DNA from: Pedobacter glucosidilyticus DSM 23534 | Lineage (GTDB): Bacteria > Bacteroidota > Bacteroidia > Sphingobacteriales > Sphingobacteriaceae | Direction of reading: 5' to 3' | NCBI RefSeq assembly: GCF_000425145.1 | Contig: NZ_AULF01000010.1 | Coordinates: forward strand, 1 to 64,000 | Length of the DNA stretch: 64,000 nucleotides | Part shown: positions 29,475 through 38,990 of the stretch, piece after piece | How the letters are laid out: every line of letters begins with the position of its first letter | Numbering within the stretch: the stretch's first letter is position 1 | Notes under the pieces: model-generated | What the model saw: only the letters and a program-made list of their open reading frames with translations | What the model was told of the DNA's origin: nothing | The model's database searches: none | Translations under genes and position numbers: made by a program

Positions 29475-30014
29475 ATGAAAAAATTGTTGGCTTTGTTTTG
29501 TTTACTTATTTTTTTAGTAGCCTGTAACAATGATGATAAGCCTGATAACTTGATAGCCGAAGATAAAATGGCTAATGTATTGACTGATATGCACTTAAGT
29601 GATGCTGCTTTGGATGTTAGATTTAATCAGGATTCTTTATTAATCTTTGCTAAAGACCGCTATAACTATGTTTTTAAGAAACATAAAATAGACTCTGCGA
29701 AGTTTAGTACCAGCTTAAAATATTATGGTAAAAATACCGAGCAGATGAAAGAGATATATGAAGTTGTTGAGGATAGTTTGTTGAGAATGCAAGATAACAT
29801 CAATAAAGAACAATTAAGAACTTTAAGATTGCCGCTTAAATTTATTGATAGTTTAAACAAAACAATTATTAGCAGTAGTTTAATTTATAAGCTTAAAAAA
29901 GACTCTGTTGCTAAAACTGTGGATTTGAATAAAGGAATTATCCGTAAAGAGATTAAAGAAATACAACGTCAAACACAAGATAGCCTTAGGGTTAGAAAAA
30001 CGCCTATTAAATAG
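29475..30014 (+). CDS. DUF4296 lipoprotein
   Basis: About 179 residues. A lipoprotein signal (LALFCLLIFLVACNND, lipid cysteine near residue 17) is followed by a helical DUF4296-type region with LIAEDKMANVLTDMHLSDAAL, then FAKDRYNYVFKKHKID. The function is unknown; the domain is found only in Bacteroidota and usually near essential genes. An ATG five codons upstream (29460) is also in frame, but starting at 29475 gives a standard signal peptide. mutS2 follows 27 bases downstream. Confidence 0.8.
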   Translation: MKKLLALFCLLIFLVACNNDDKPDNLIAEDKMANVLTDMHLSDAALDVRFNQDSLLIFAKDRYNYVFKKHKIDSAKFSTSLKYYGKNTEQMKEIYEVVEDSLLRMQDNINKEQLRTLRLPLKFIDSLNKTIISSSLIYKLKKDSVAKTVDLNKGIIRKEIKEIQRQTQDSLRVRKTPIK

Positions 30015-30041
30015 GTGTTTCTAGTTTAATTTGAGCAGTAG

Positions 30042-32408
30042 ATGATTTATCCAGTAAATAGTTTAGACAAATTAGGTTTTGATGAGATAAAAGCAAACAT
30101 CAGATCTTTTTGTATGAGTGATATGGGGCGTGGAATGGTGGATAAAATCCAGTTCATGGCTAATTATGATCAAATAATTAAGTTCTTGAAGCAAACGCAA
30201 GAATTTAAAAACATCATTAAAAACGACCAGCCTTTACCCATCCAAAGTTTTTTTGACATCAAAAGACTTTCTGATAAAGCCAAAATAGAAGGTACTTTTT
30301 TAAGTGAGGAAGAGTTTTTTCAGATTTATAATTCTTTGCTTACAGTTTTTGCGGTTATCAAATATTTTGAAGAGCGGAATGGCTTGTATCCTAATTTAGA
30401 AGCACTTTTTGAGCATTTACCTATAGAAAAAAGCATCATTAAAAATATAGAAGCTATTATAGATGTTAAGGGTAAAATCAAGAATAATGCATCTAAAGAA
30501 TTAGCTTATTTAACCGATGCTATTGCTAAAGCAGAGCAAGATGCCCGTAAAAAAGTAGATCAGATTTATAAATATGCCCAACAAAACAACTGGGTTGCCG
30601 ATGGTAGCTTAACCGTTAGAGATGGCAGAATTTGTATTCCTATTTTAGCAGAAAATAAAAGGAAATTAAAAGGTTTTGTTCATGATGAATCTGCATCTGG
30701 GCAAACCGTTTACATAGAACCCGAAGAAGTTTTCAACCTCAATAACCTGATAAGGGATATGGAGTTTGAGCGTAGAAGGGAAATTATCAAAATTTTAACC
30801 GAGTTAACCGATAAAACTCGTCCTTACGTACCTATTTTATATTCGTATCATAATTTCTTAACTAAGCTAGATTTTGTAAGAGCTAAAGCACTTTTCGCTA
30901 TAGAAATAGATGCAGAAATGCCTGTTGTTTTAAAAGATACGAGGTTAAAATTAGTGAATGCTCGTCATCCTTTGTTGGTTATAGGGGCAAAGCAAAACGG
31001 GAAAGCAGTTGTGCCATTAAATATGCATTTAGATGAAAAAACCAGGATTTTACTGGTTTCTGGTCCTAATGCTGGGGGTAAATCTGTAGCCATGAAAACG
31101 GTTGGTTTACTGCAAATTATGGTTCAAGCAGGTTTGTTGGTGCCTGTGGCAGAGGAATCAGAATTCGGTATATTTAAACAGCTTTTTGCTGATATCGGAG
31201 ACGATCAATCTATAGAGAGTGATTTAAGTACTTATAGCGCCCATCTATCAAAAATGAAATACTTCACGGAGTTTTCTAATGCTAAAACCTTGGTTTTGAT
31301 TGATGAATTTGGTACCGGTACCGATCCTCAATTTGGTGGGCCCATTGCTGAAGCTGTTCTAGAAATCATCAACAAGAAAAACGCTTACGGAGTAATTACC
31401 ACACACTACTCTAATCTTAAAATATTTGCAAACCATACCACTGGGATTGAAAATGCATCTATGATTTTTGATAATATCCATCTGCAACCTCTTTATATGT
31501 TAGAGATGGGTAAGCCCGGCAGTTCCTATGCTTTTGAAATTGCGCAAAAGATAGGTTTATCTAAACAATTGCTAGATTTAGCGAAAAGCAAAATCAGCAT
31601 TCAGCAAAGAAAAGTAGATACTTTATTGATTGATTTAGAACGCGATAAAAAAGAGGTTCTTGAGAAAAAGATAGAGATAGATAAACTTCAGCGAAAAGCA
31701 AAATCATTATTAGATGAGAATGAGAAGTTAAAAGCTTTCTATGATGAGAATAAGAAAAACCTCATTAAAGAAGCTAAGCTTGAAGCGCAACAAATCATTA
31801 AAAATGCCAATAAGCTGATAGAAAATACCATTGCTGAAATAAAAGGAAGTAAAGCCGATAAGGAGAAAACTCAGGAATTAAGAAGTAAGCTTCATACAGA
31901 GCTTAAAAAGCATGAAATAAAGGCAGAGAAACCTAAACAAGCAACTGCAGAAACTACAGAGATTAAAGAAGGCGATTGGGTTAAATTAATAGATTCTGGC
32001 AACGTAGCACAAGTTTTAGAGGTTAACAAAGATAATTTGATTATCGCTTTTGGGGAGTTAAGGTCTGTTGTAAAAAAGAACAGAGCTAGTAAAGTTTCTA
32101 ATAGCGAGGTTCCTAAAGATATACGCAAACTTAGCAGAGTAACTCATACTCAGTCTGCCGCAGATTTTGTAAGTGAAATAGATGTAAGAGGTAAAAGAGG
32201 TGATGATGCACTCTACGAAATAGAAAAATATCTGGATAAAGCTATTATGTTTAACATGAATTCTTTTAAAGTAATACATGGTAAAGGCGATGGTATTTTA
32301 AGGAAACTGATAAGAAACTACCTGAAAAAATATAGTGAAGTAAGTAGAATGGAAGACGAACATGCCGATAGGGGCGGGGATGGGATTACTTATGTGTATC
32401 TAAAATAG
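30042..32408 (+). CDS. mutS2: MutS2 family ATPase/endonuclease
   Basis: 788 residues, full length for MutS2. The core/clamp domain has the FVHDESASGQTVYIEPEEV signature, the ATPase has Walker A GPNAGGKSVAMKT and the Walker B region LVLIDEFGTGTDP. A coiled-coil insert (about 520-640, rich in Lys and Glu) is followed by a KOW-like segment and a C-terminal Smr nuclease domain (about 715-785, IDVRGKRGDDALYEIE and VIHGKGDGILRK). There is no mismatch-recognition domain, as expected. Homologues suppress homologous recombination or act on collided ribosomes. It follows the DUF4296 gene by 27 bases. Confidence 0.95.
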   Translation: MIYPVNSLDKLGFDEIKANIRSFCMSDMGRGMVDKIQFMANYDQIIKFLKQTQEFKNIIKNDQPLPIQSFFDIKRLSDKAKIEGTFLSEEEFFQIYNSLLTVFAVIKYFEERNGLYPNLEALFEHLPIEKSIIKNIEAIIDVKGKIKNNASKELAYLTDAIAKAEQDARKKVDQIYKYAQQNNWVADGSLTVRDGRICIPILAENKRKLKGFVHDESASGQTVYIEPEEVFNLNNLIRDMEFERRREIIKILTELTDKTRPYVPILYSYHNFLTKLDFVRAKALFAIEIDAEMPVVLKDTRLKLVNARHPLLVIGAKQNGKAVVPLNMHLDEKTRILLVSGPNAGGKSVAMKTVGLLQIMVQAGLLVPVAEESEFGIFKQLFADIGDDQSIESDLSTYSAHLSKMKYFTEFSNAKTLVLIDEFGTGTDPQFGGPIAEAVLEIINKKNAYGVITTHYSNLKIFANHTTGIENASMIFDNIHLQPLYMLEMGKPGSSYAFEIAQKIGLSKQLLDLAKSKISIQQRKVDTLLIDLERDKKEVLEKKIEIDKLQRKAKSLLDENEKLKAFYDENKKNLIKEAKLEAQQIIKNANKLIENTIAEIKGSKADKEKTQELRSKLHTELKKHEIKAEKPKQATAETTEIKEGDWVKLIDSGNVAQVLEVNKDNLIIAFGELRSVVKKNRASKVSNSEVPKDIRKLSRVTHTQSAADFVSEIDVRGKRGDDALYEIEKYLDKAIMFNMNSFKVIHGKGDGILRKLIRNYLKKYSEVSRMEDEHADRGGDGITYVYLK

Positions 32409-32473
32409 TTTGATAATCAAGGTGTAAAAACTATTTCTTGCAGATAAACGTTTATATTTCAAAATCACCTATT

Positions 32474-33571
32474 ATGAAATATAGTTTATTAAGCTTAGCA
32501 CTATTCTTTTTCTTTATAGCCTGTAAAAAGAAAGCACAGCAAGAGGAAATACCTTTAACTGATGCAGAATTTGCTACTACAGAAATGGCAACAGGACTTT
32601 CTCATCCTTGGGAGATTGTTTATGGGCCTGATAATCACTTATGGTTTACAGAACGTAGTGGCAAAATTAGCAGACTAGAAATAGCAACTAAACAAGTAAA
32701 ACCTTTATTTACAGTTCCGGATGTTGATGCTAGAGGAGAAGGCGGGCTATTAGGAATGGCTTTACACCCTAATTTTGCTACCGAGCCCTATGTTTATATT
32801 GTCTATAACTATAACAGACTAGGTGTTTATACTGAGAAAGTAGTGAGATATACCTATAATAATCAAACACTTAACAGCCCGTTGGTTCTGTTAGATAATA
32901 TCCCAGCTGCTAATATTCATAATGGAAGTAGATTGCTAATTTCGCCTGATTTAAAGCTTTTTATAACCACCGGAGATGCTAATAATACTGCGTTGGCACA
33001 AAACAAAAATTCTTTGGCAGGTAAAGTTTTAAGAATAGACCTGAACGGTAGTATACCTGCTGATAACCCTTCGCCTAATAGTGCTGTTTGGTCTTTCGGG
33101 CATCGTAATGCGCAAGGCTTAGTGATGGTGAATGGTAAATTATATGCATCAGAACATGGTCCTAATACCGATGATGAGATAAATTTGATAGAGAAAAATC
33201 GTAATTATGGATGGCCGAATGTTGTAGGTGCTTGTGATAATAGTACAGAAAATGCTTTTTGTACAACTAATAACGTTGCTGCACCTTTACAAACTTGGAC
33301 ACCAACCATAGCCACCGCCGGATTAACTTATTACAACCATAACAGCATACCACAATGGAAAAACTCTTTACTATTGGTTACCTTAAAAGCTAGTAAATTG
33401 GTGCAGTTAAAGCTAAACGATGCAGGTACAGCTATAGTAGCTAGTCAAGATTATTTTGGAACCCGATACGGAAGAAAAAGAGCTATTTGTGTTGCACCAG
33501 ATGGCAAGGTTTATTTTTCTACCAGCAATGGTACAAATGATAAAATAATAGAAATCAGTAGGTCTAATTGA
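32474..33571 (+). CDS. PQQ-type sugar dehydrogenase lipoprotein
   Basis: About 365 residues. A lipoprotein signal (LALFFFFIACKKK) is followed by a six-bladed beta-propeller of the glucose/sorbosone dehydrogenase family. Markers are GLSHPWEIVYGPDNHLWFTE, GEGGLLGMALHPNF, VWSFGHRNAQGLV and ASEHGPNTDDEINLIEKNRN. Soluble aldose dehydrogenases of this family oxidise sugars with PQQ; whether the host makes PQQ cannot be judged from this window. The start at 32474 is chosen because it opens the lipoprotein signal; 12 extra codons upstream are in frame. Confidence 0.87.
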   Translation: MKYSLLSLALFFFFIACKKKAQQEEIPLTDAEFATTEMATGLSHPWEIVYGPDNHLWFTERSGKISRLEIATKQVKPLFTVPDVDARGEGGLLGMALHPNFATEPYVYIVYNYNRLGVYTEKVVRYTYNNQTLNSPLVLLDNIPAANIHNGSRLLISPDLKLFITTGDANNTALAQNKNSLAGKVLRIDLNGSIPADNPSPNSAVWSFGHRNAQGLVMVNGKLYASEHGPNTDDEINLIEKNRNYGWPNVVGACDNSTENAFCTTNNVAAPLQTWTPTIATAGLTYYNHNSIPQWKNSLLLVTLKASKLVQLKLNDAGTAIVASQDYFGTRYGRKRAICVAPDGKVYFSTSNGTNDKIIEISRSN

Positions 33572-33596
33572 TCTACTTAAATAAAAAGTTTAGATT

Positions 33597-34532
33597 TTAA
33601 TAAGATTTTAAAAAGTTGATGTTGCGTTGTAAGCCTGCTAATTTGGTTCGCTTTACAGCTGATTTTTTGAAGAGTTTTGAAAAAACATCATCGGTAATTT
33701 CTTCCCAATCTCTTTTATTAAAATGTAGCAAATCTGGGTGAGGGATAAATTGCTCTTCTTGATGAGGCGTAGAAAACCTATTCCAAGGACAAACATCTTG
33801 GCAAACGTCGCAACCAAACATCCAATTGTCCATTTTGCCTTTAAACTCATTAGGGATTTGCTCTTTTAGCTCTATGGTTAAGTAAGAAATGCATTTGCTA
33901 CCATCAACCACATAAGGTTTAATAATAGCTTCTGTGGGGCATGCGTCAATACATTTGGTACAAGTACCGCAATGGTCGGTTTGGAATGGGTGGTCATAAG
34001 CTAATTCCAAATCAATAATTAACTCCGCAAGAAAGAAAAAAGACCCTGTTTGCTTATTTAAGAGGTTGCTATTTTTACCAATCCAACCTGTGCCGGCTTT
34101 TTTTGCCCAGGTTTTATCTAAAACAGGGGCAGAATCAACAAAAGCTCTTCCGGCTACTTCGCCTATATTCTTCGTAATAAATTGCTGTAAAGCTTTTAAT
34201 TTATCTTTTATCACAAAGTGATAATCGGTACCATAAGCATATTTAGATATTTTAGGTGCTTCAGTGTCTGTTTGTTGTTGAGGAGTATAATAGTTTAATG
34301 CAACAGAAATGACAGATTTTGCACCATCAACCAATAACCTTGGGTCTAATCTCTTATCAAAATGGTTCTCCATATAAGACATCTTTCCATGTCTTCCTTC
34401 TTTTAACCATTGTTCTAGTTTTGGTGCTTCTTCTGCAAGAAAATCAGCTTTAGCTATGCCACAAAACATAAAGCCTAAGCGCTTTGCTTCGGCCTTTATC
34501 ATGTTGGTGTATACTTGCTGTTTGTTCTTCAC
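33597..34532 (-). CDS. queG: Epoxyqueuosine reductase
   Basis: 311 residues. QueG reduces epoxyqueuosine to queuosine in tRNA using cobalamin and two [4Fe-4S] clusters. The cluster cysteines are seen in [16 protein letters not shown] and [11 protein letters not shown], and the N-terminal DUF1730 part has [10 protein letters not shown] with the [16 protein letters not shown] region that contacts B12. The C-terminal HEAT-like repeat of longer QueG proteins is reduced, as in other Bacteroidota. A second in-frame ATG at 34502 is possible. It stands alone, convergent with the PQQ-type dehydrogenase gene. Confidence 0.93.
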   Translation of the reverse strand: MKNKQQVYTNMIKAEAKRLGFMFCGIAKADFLAEEAPKLEQWLKEGRHGKMSYMENHFDKRLDPRLLVDGAKSVISVALNYYTPQQQTDTEAPKISKYAYGTDYHFVIKDKLKALQQFITKNIGEVAGRAFVDSAPVLDKTWAKKAGTGWIGKNSNLLNKQTGSFFFLAELIIDLELAYDHPFQTDHCGTCTKCIDACPTEAIIKPYVVDGSKCISYLTIELKEQIPNEFKGKMDNWMFGCDVCQDVCPWNRFSTPHQEEQFIPHPDLLHFNKRDWEEITDDVFSKLFKKSAVKRTKLAGLQRNINFLKSY

Positions 34533-34638
34533 ATGGCAAAGATAGCTTAAAGATTTTAGATATAATCTCTGGCTAATAGACCGATAATTTGTGTTTCTTA
34601 AAAGTTAATTTATCCTGTAATTCAGTAGTATATATGTG

Positions 34639-35247
34639 TTATTTAATAATTTGCTTTAGGTAAGGATTAAGATCTTCAATAGTATCAATATCAGATAAGG
34701 TTTCTAATAAGCGATAAGATAAATTGGCTGCTTTACATTTCTGTATTGTCGTGTTCAATACTTGTTCAGTACTCCATTCAATCTCCGTAAAAAGTTGTTT
34801 ATTCATTTTACTTAAACCAATTAAATAATAACCACCATCTTCTGCTGGTCCTACAACAACATCATGATTTTGAAGCGCTTTAAAGGCTTCTTCAATAATA
34901 TTACTACTTAAATCATAACAGTCAGATCCTATAATAACAACACGCTCAAATCCTTTAGCAAAAGTATCTTCAAAGGCTTGTGCCATTCTTCCGCCTAAAT
35001 CACTTTCTGTCTGATAGGCATGGGTATAATTTCCTTCCTTCCAGTCGAGTTTATTCTCTGACACCTTGTCATAATATAAGAACTTGCTAAAATTTAAGTT
35101 TTTAGTAATCAGATTAGTATGATTTAATAATTCAATATAAACTTTAAGTGTTTTTTCATTTCCAATACTTGCTGCTAATCTGGTTTTTGCTCGACCTAGT
35201 TCTGGATATTTGAGGAATATAATAAGTGCTTCTTTGCTTTCTTGCAT
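34639..35247 (-). CDS. TIGR04282/DUF2064 family glycosyltransferase
   Basis: 202 residues with a nucleotidyl/glycosyltransferase-A-like fold. Family markers are IIFLKYPELGRAKTRLA at the N-terminus, a QTESDLGGRMAQAF region, VIIGSDCYDL (acidic metal site) and VVGPAEDGGYYLIGL. The family name refers to genes found beside the arsenosugar radical SAM enzyme, but many members occur outside that setting. Here there is no arsenic-related neighbour, so the substrate is open. The gene is alone between queG and the aldehyde dehydrogenase gene on the same strand, with over 60 bases on each side. Confidence 0.83.
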   Translation of the reverse strand: MQESKEALIIFLKYPELGRAKTRLAASIGNEKTLKVYIELLNHTNLITKNLNFSKFLYYDKVSENKLDWKEGNYTHAYQTESDLGGRMAQAFEDTFAKGFERVVIIGSDCYDLSSNIIEEAFKALQNHDVVVGPAEDGGYYLIGLSKMNKQLFTEIEWSTEQVLNTTIQKCKAANLSYRLLETLSDIDTIEDLNPYLKQIIK

Positions 35248-35316
35248 GCTATTATTGTTGATTTAGTATCAATTTTACTAATGTCATTTACGATGTTGTA
35301 TATCTTTGGGTTTTAC

Positions 35317-36687
35317 TTATTCTTGAATATAAACAGTTTTAATATTCAAAAACTCTCTCATCCCAATTAAGCTTAACTCTCTACCATAGCCAGATTGGTT
35401 AATTCCGCCGAAAGGCAATCTAGGGTCAGACTTTACTAAGCTATTAACAAAGCAAGAACCAGCTTGCAGTTTTTCTTTAGCAATCTGTTCTCCTTTAGCT
35501 AAATCTTTAGTGAAAATAGCTCCTCCTAATCCAAAAACAGTGTCATTTGCTATTTTAATAGCATCATCTTCATTTTTAGCTGATATGATGGCGGCAACTG
35601 GTCCAAATAGCTCATCATGGTAAGCAGACATTCCTTTTTTTACTTTTGTTAATACCGTTGGTGGATAAAAGGCTCCTTTGCCTTCAGGAATAAAGCCTCC
35701 TAAAATACATTTAGCACCTTTTTTAATGCTTTCTGTTACTTGTTGATGTAGCTCATCCCTGAGGTCAATCCTTGCCATTGGGCCTAAATCTGTGCCCGGC
35801 TCTGTTGGATTCCCATAAGTTTTAGCTTTCATTTTTGCTACAAAAAGTTGGATAAAAGCTTTTTCAATAGTTTTAACCACAATAAAACGTTTAGCTGCAA
35901 TACAGCTTTGCCCGTTATTAATTAATCGAGAATTTACGCATATTTCGGCAGCTTGCTCTAAGTCTGCATCTTCAAGAATAATATACGGGTCGCTACCACC
36001 AAGTTCTAAAACCGTTTTTTTAAGTAATTCGCCAGCTTTTTTAGCTACTTGTATACCGGCTTGCGTACTTCCGGTTAAAGTGATAGCTTTTACTAGCGGA
36101 TTTTCTATCACTACAGCTAAACTTTTGCTATCACATAATAAAACCTGAAATATATCATCCGGAAAACCAGCGGCATAGGCTAACTCTTCTATAGCTAAAG
36201 CACAAGCGCTTACGTTAGATGCATGTTTTAATAAAGCAGCATTGCCAGCCATTAATGCAGGGGCTAAGAATCTAAAAACTTGCCAATAAGGGAAATTCCA
36301 AGGCATAATGGCTAATATAATACCAAGTGGTTGGTAGCTGATAAAGCTTTTTTTAGCATCTGTATTAACAATTTCATCTTTAAGAAATTCTTCGGCATGT
36401 TTGGCATAATACTCACATACAGATGCACATTTTTTTACTTCTGCAATACCGTCTGCTATAGGTTTTCCCATCTCTTCTGTAACAAGTTTTGCCAAATGCT
36501 CTTGCTGTTGAATAAGTTGTTGCGCTAAGTTATTCATCCAAACTGCCCTTTGCGATATGCTTGTTTGCTGATAGTTTATCCACGCTTGCTGTGCTTGTTG
36601 AACTTTATTTGCTAACTGTTTTTGATTATGTTGTTTGTAACTAGCAAGTTGCTTTTCGTTATAAGGGTTAATACTTTTTAAATTCAT
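35317..36687 (-). CDS. NAD(P)-dependent aldehyde dehydrogenase, succinate-semialdehyde type
   Basis: 456 residues of the aldehyde dehydrogenase superfamily. PWNFPYWQVFRFLAPALMAG binds cofactor, the general-base glutamate is in VLELGGSDPYIIL and the nucleophilic cysteine is in NNGQSCIAAKRFIV. ELFGPVAAIISA and the PFGGINQSGYGRELS tail fit the family. SINPYNEKQLASYK at the start and the short length resemble the Sad/GabD1-type succinate-semialdehyde dehydrogenases. Substrate specificity is inferred. No 4-aminobutyrate transaminase is nearby. It is divergent from the YitT gene with 58 bases between the starts. Confidence 0.88.
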   Translation of the reverse strand: MNLKSINPYNEKQLASYKQHNQKQLANKVQQAQQAWINYQQTSISQRAVWMNNLAQQLIQQQEHLAKLVTEEMGKPIADGIAEVKKCASVCEYYAKHAEEFLKDEIVNTDAKKSFISYQPLGIILAIMPWNFPYWQVFRFLAPALMAGNAALLKHASNVSACALAIEELAYAAGFPDDIFQVLLCDSKSLAVVIENPLVKAITLTGSTQAGIQVAKKAGELLKKTVLELGGSDPYIILEDADLEQAAEICVNSRLINNGQSCIAAKRFIVVKTIEKAFIQLFVAKMKAKTYGNPTEPGTDLGPMARIDLRDELHQQVTESIKKGAKCILGGFIPEGKGAFYPPTVLTKVKKGMSAYHDELFGPVAAIISAKNEDDAIKIANDTVFGLGGAIFTKDLAKGEQIAKEKLQAGSCFVNSLVKSDPRLPFGGINQSGYGRELSLIGMREFLNIKTVYIQE

Positions 36688-36745
36688 AACTATTTTAATA
36701 AAAAATCTCAGCTTTACTTACAAAATTTGTTATTTTAAAGCGCTA

Positions 36746-37645
36746 ATGAGAGTAAAAAAGAAAGTTAAGTACGCTTATCAAAAATCAGACCCTAAAGTTT
36801 TTATAAAAGAGACTTTGTTTGTGGTCTTAGGTATATCTTCCGCAGCTTTTGGCTTAAAAAGTTTTTTACTTCCCAATCATTTTTTGGATGGAGGCGCAAT
36901 GGGAATCTCCTTGATGTTGTATATTTTAGGAGGTATTCCGCTTTCTATTTGGGTTGTATTGGTTAATATTCCATTTGTATTGCTAGGCTCTAAACAAATA
37001 TCAAGGGCTTTTGCTATCAAAACTATTCTGGCCATTACAGGCCTTGCTATTATGCTCAGTTTTAATTTTTATCCTATCGTTACCACAGATAAACTATTGA
37101 TTTCTGTTTTTGGAGGATTTTTTCTGGGTGCAGGCATTGGTTTAACCATCAGGGGTGGGGCTGTAATTGATGGTACAGAAGTTTTGGCTCTTTATTTAAG
37201 TAGAAAAATAAGTTTAAGTGTTGGCGATATCATCCTGTTATTTAATATCATCATTTTTGGATTTGCTGCTTTTTTAATCAATATAGAAACAGCTTTGTAT
37301 GCGATATTAACTTATTTAGCTGCCTCTAAAACAGTTGATTTTATTATTCATGGTATTGAGGAGTATATTGGTGTAACCATAATTTCTGCCGAGAGTGAGG
37401 AGATTAGACAAGCTGTTATTAAAATTATGGGAAGAGCTGTCACCATTTACAAAGGTGAACGTGGCTATGTGAAGAATGTACCATTAGAAGAAAGAGGTTT
37501 AAACATTGTCTTTACAGTAGTTACCAGATTAGAGGTAACCAGATTAAAAAATTTGGTGAAAAGCATAGATAAGCAGGCATTTATTGTAATGCATACTGTT
37601 GATGATACTTACGGTGGTATGGTTAAGCCTAGACCTTTACATTAA
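36746..37645 (+). CDS. YitT family membrane protein
   Basis: 299 residues. Five or so membrane spans in the first 200 residues (FVVLGISSAAFGLKSFLL, GGAMGISLMLYILGGIP, GAGIGLTIRGGAVIDGTEVL) are followed by a soluble DUF2179 domain (about 215-290) with AVTIYKGERGYVK and ending VDDTYGGMVKPRP. The family is widespread and has no established transport substrate. A soluble histidine kinase gene begins about 70 bases downstream on the same strand; the pairing may be accidental. Confidence 0.88.
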   Translation: MRVKKKVKYAYQKSDPKVFIKETLFVVLGISSAAFGLKSFLLPNHFLDGGAMGISLMLYILGGIPLSIWVVLVNIPFVLLGSKQISRAFAIKTILAITGLAIMLSFNFYPIVTTDKLLISVFGGFFLGAGIGLTIRGGAVIDGTEVLALYLSRKISLSVGDIILLFNIIIFGFAAFLINIETALYAILTYLAASKTVDFIIHGIEEYIGVTIISAESEEIRQAVIKIMGRAVTIYKGERGYVKNVPLEERGLNIVFTVVTRLEVTRLKNLVKSIDKQAFIVMHTVDDTYGGMVKPRPLH

Positions 37646-37715
37646 GTATTAATAGTAAAACAAAAAATTATGAATTAAATTGTTTAGATTTAATACAAAA
37701 TTAACACTCTCAACA

Positions 37716-38990
37716 ATGAACTATTTTTCTCTGAGCACTATCAAATCAGAGAGGAATGACGTATTTTACTCTTTCTTAAATACACTGAATAAATGTATTC
37801 ATGTAGAGGAGATAGAGGAAGTACTAAATTCCTATATCTTCTCTCTTTTAAAAGTCTCTGCAATTAAATTCTGTTTTAATTATCAAGGTAAATATTGGAC
37901 TTCTCATCAGGTTAGAGATGTTGATGCATCAGGTTTAAACCTTAAGGATAAACAAGCCGAAGGTAAAGTTTTTGCTGGTGGTAAATTTATCTATTGTAGA
38001 AATAAGGCCGATATACTAAGGTTTAATATTCCTTTTTTCGGTATTGATAGTTTAGATAGTCCTTTTAAAGCGATATTATCCTTACCCTTATCTGCTTTTA
38101 AAGATGTGCAAATGGTTATTACGGTTGGATACATCCATGAATATCCAGAATTAGATGAAGATTTTAATTTTCTAAAGCTTATAGCTGATACGCTGTGTAA
38201 CAAGCTTCATCAGTTTTTTTTGATAGATAGCTTAGAACATCAACATCAACAAATGAAAGTTCAAAATGCTCAGATAAAGGTTTTAAAAGAAGAGTTAGAA
38301 AGTAGGATAGAGCAGAGAACAGAAGATTTAAATAACATCAATAAAGAGTTGAAAACGCTGTTTTACCATACCTCTCACGATTTTAGAGCTCCATTAACCA
38401 ACATACATGGTGTGGTTAATTTACTCAAAGAAACTCAAGATGGTAGCCAGATGCTAGATTTGCTTGGCTATATAGAACTTTCTGTAAAAGGTTTGTACAG
38501 GATGTTGTATAAGCTTAACGCTTTATCATCTTTAGAAATCCATGAAAATGAAGAAATTAACCTGCCAAATTTTATAACCGAACTTAAAGCGCAATTAGAA
38601 GAAGTTTCCAAAACTAAAAAAGTAAACCTACAATTGATAGATTATATACAAAAACCATTAATTTTTAGTAGATTTTTGTTAAGTGTTATCATGGAAAATC
38701 TTATTGAGAATAGTATTAAATATTCTCATCACGTAGCTAATATAAAAGCAAGTTTATCTTTATCAAATCATCATTTAACGATAATAGTTAAAGATGATGG
38801 TGAAGGAATATCAGACCAGATAAAAGACCATATTTTTACCATGTATTATCGCGGAAACGTAAAATCTGATGGTAACGGCTTAGGATTATATCTGATTAAA
38901 AAGATTATCGAGTATAAAAAGGGAAGTATCGGATATGAAAATTTAAATCCGGGTACGCAATTTAAAATTACGATACCTTATCATTCTTAA
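37716..38990 (+). CDS. Soluble sensor histidine kinase
   Basis: About 424 residues with no membrane span. A GAF-like N-terminal sensor region (about 10-175) leads through a coiled coil (about 180-225) to a HisKA dimerisation domain with the phospho-accepting histidine in HTSHDFRAPLTNIHG, and a HATPase_c domain with N box ENLIENSIKYSHH, G1 box DDGEGIS and G2 box GNGLGLYLIKKI. It should sense a cytoplasmic signal and phosphorylate a response regulator, but none is encoded near it. A TTG 12 codons upstream is in frame; I prefer the ATG at 37716. Its 3' end overlaps that of the convergent kdsB by 23 bases. Confidence 0.9.
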   Translation: MNYFSLSTIKSERNDVFYSFLNTLNKCIHVEEIEEVLNSYIFSLLKVSAIKFCFNYQGKYWTSHQVRDVDASGLNLKDKQAEGKVFAGGKFIYCRNKADILRFNIPFFGIDSLDSPFKAILSLPLSAFKDVQMVITVGYIHEYPELDEDFNFLKLIADTLCNKLHQFFLIDSLEHQHQQMKVQNAQIKVLKEELESRIEQRTEDLNNINKELKTLFYHTSHDFRAPLTNIHGVVNLLKETQDGSQMLDLLGYIELSVKGLYRMLYKLNALSSLEIHENEEINLPNFITELKAQLEEVSKTKKVNLQLIDYIQKPLIFSRFLLSVIMENLIENSIKYSHHVANIKASLSLSNHHLTIIVKDDGEGISDQIKDHIFTMYYRGNVKSDGNGLGLYLIKKIIEYKKGSIGYENLNPGTQFKITIPYHS

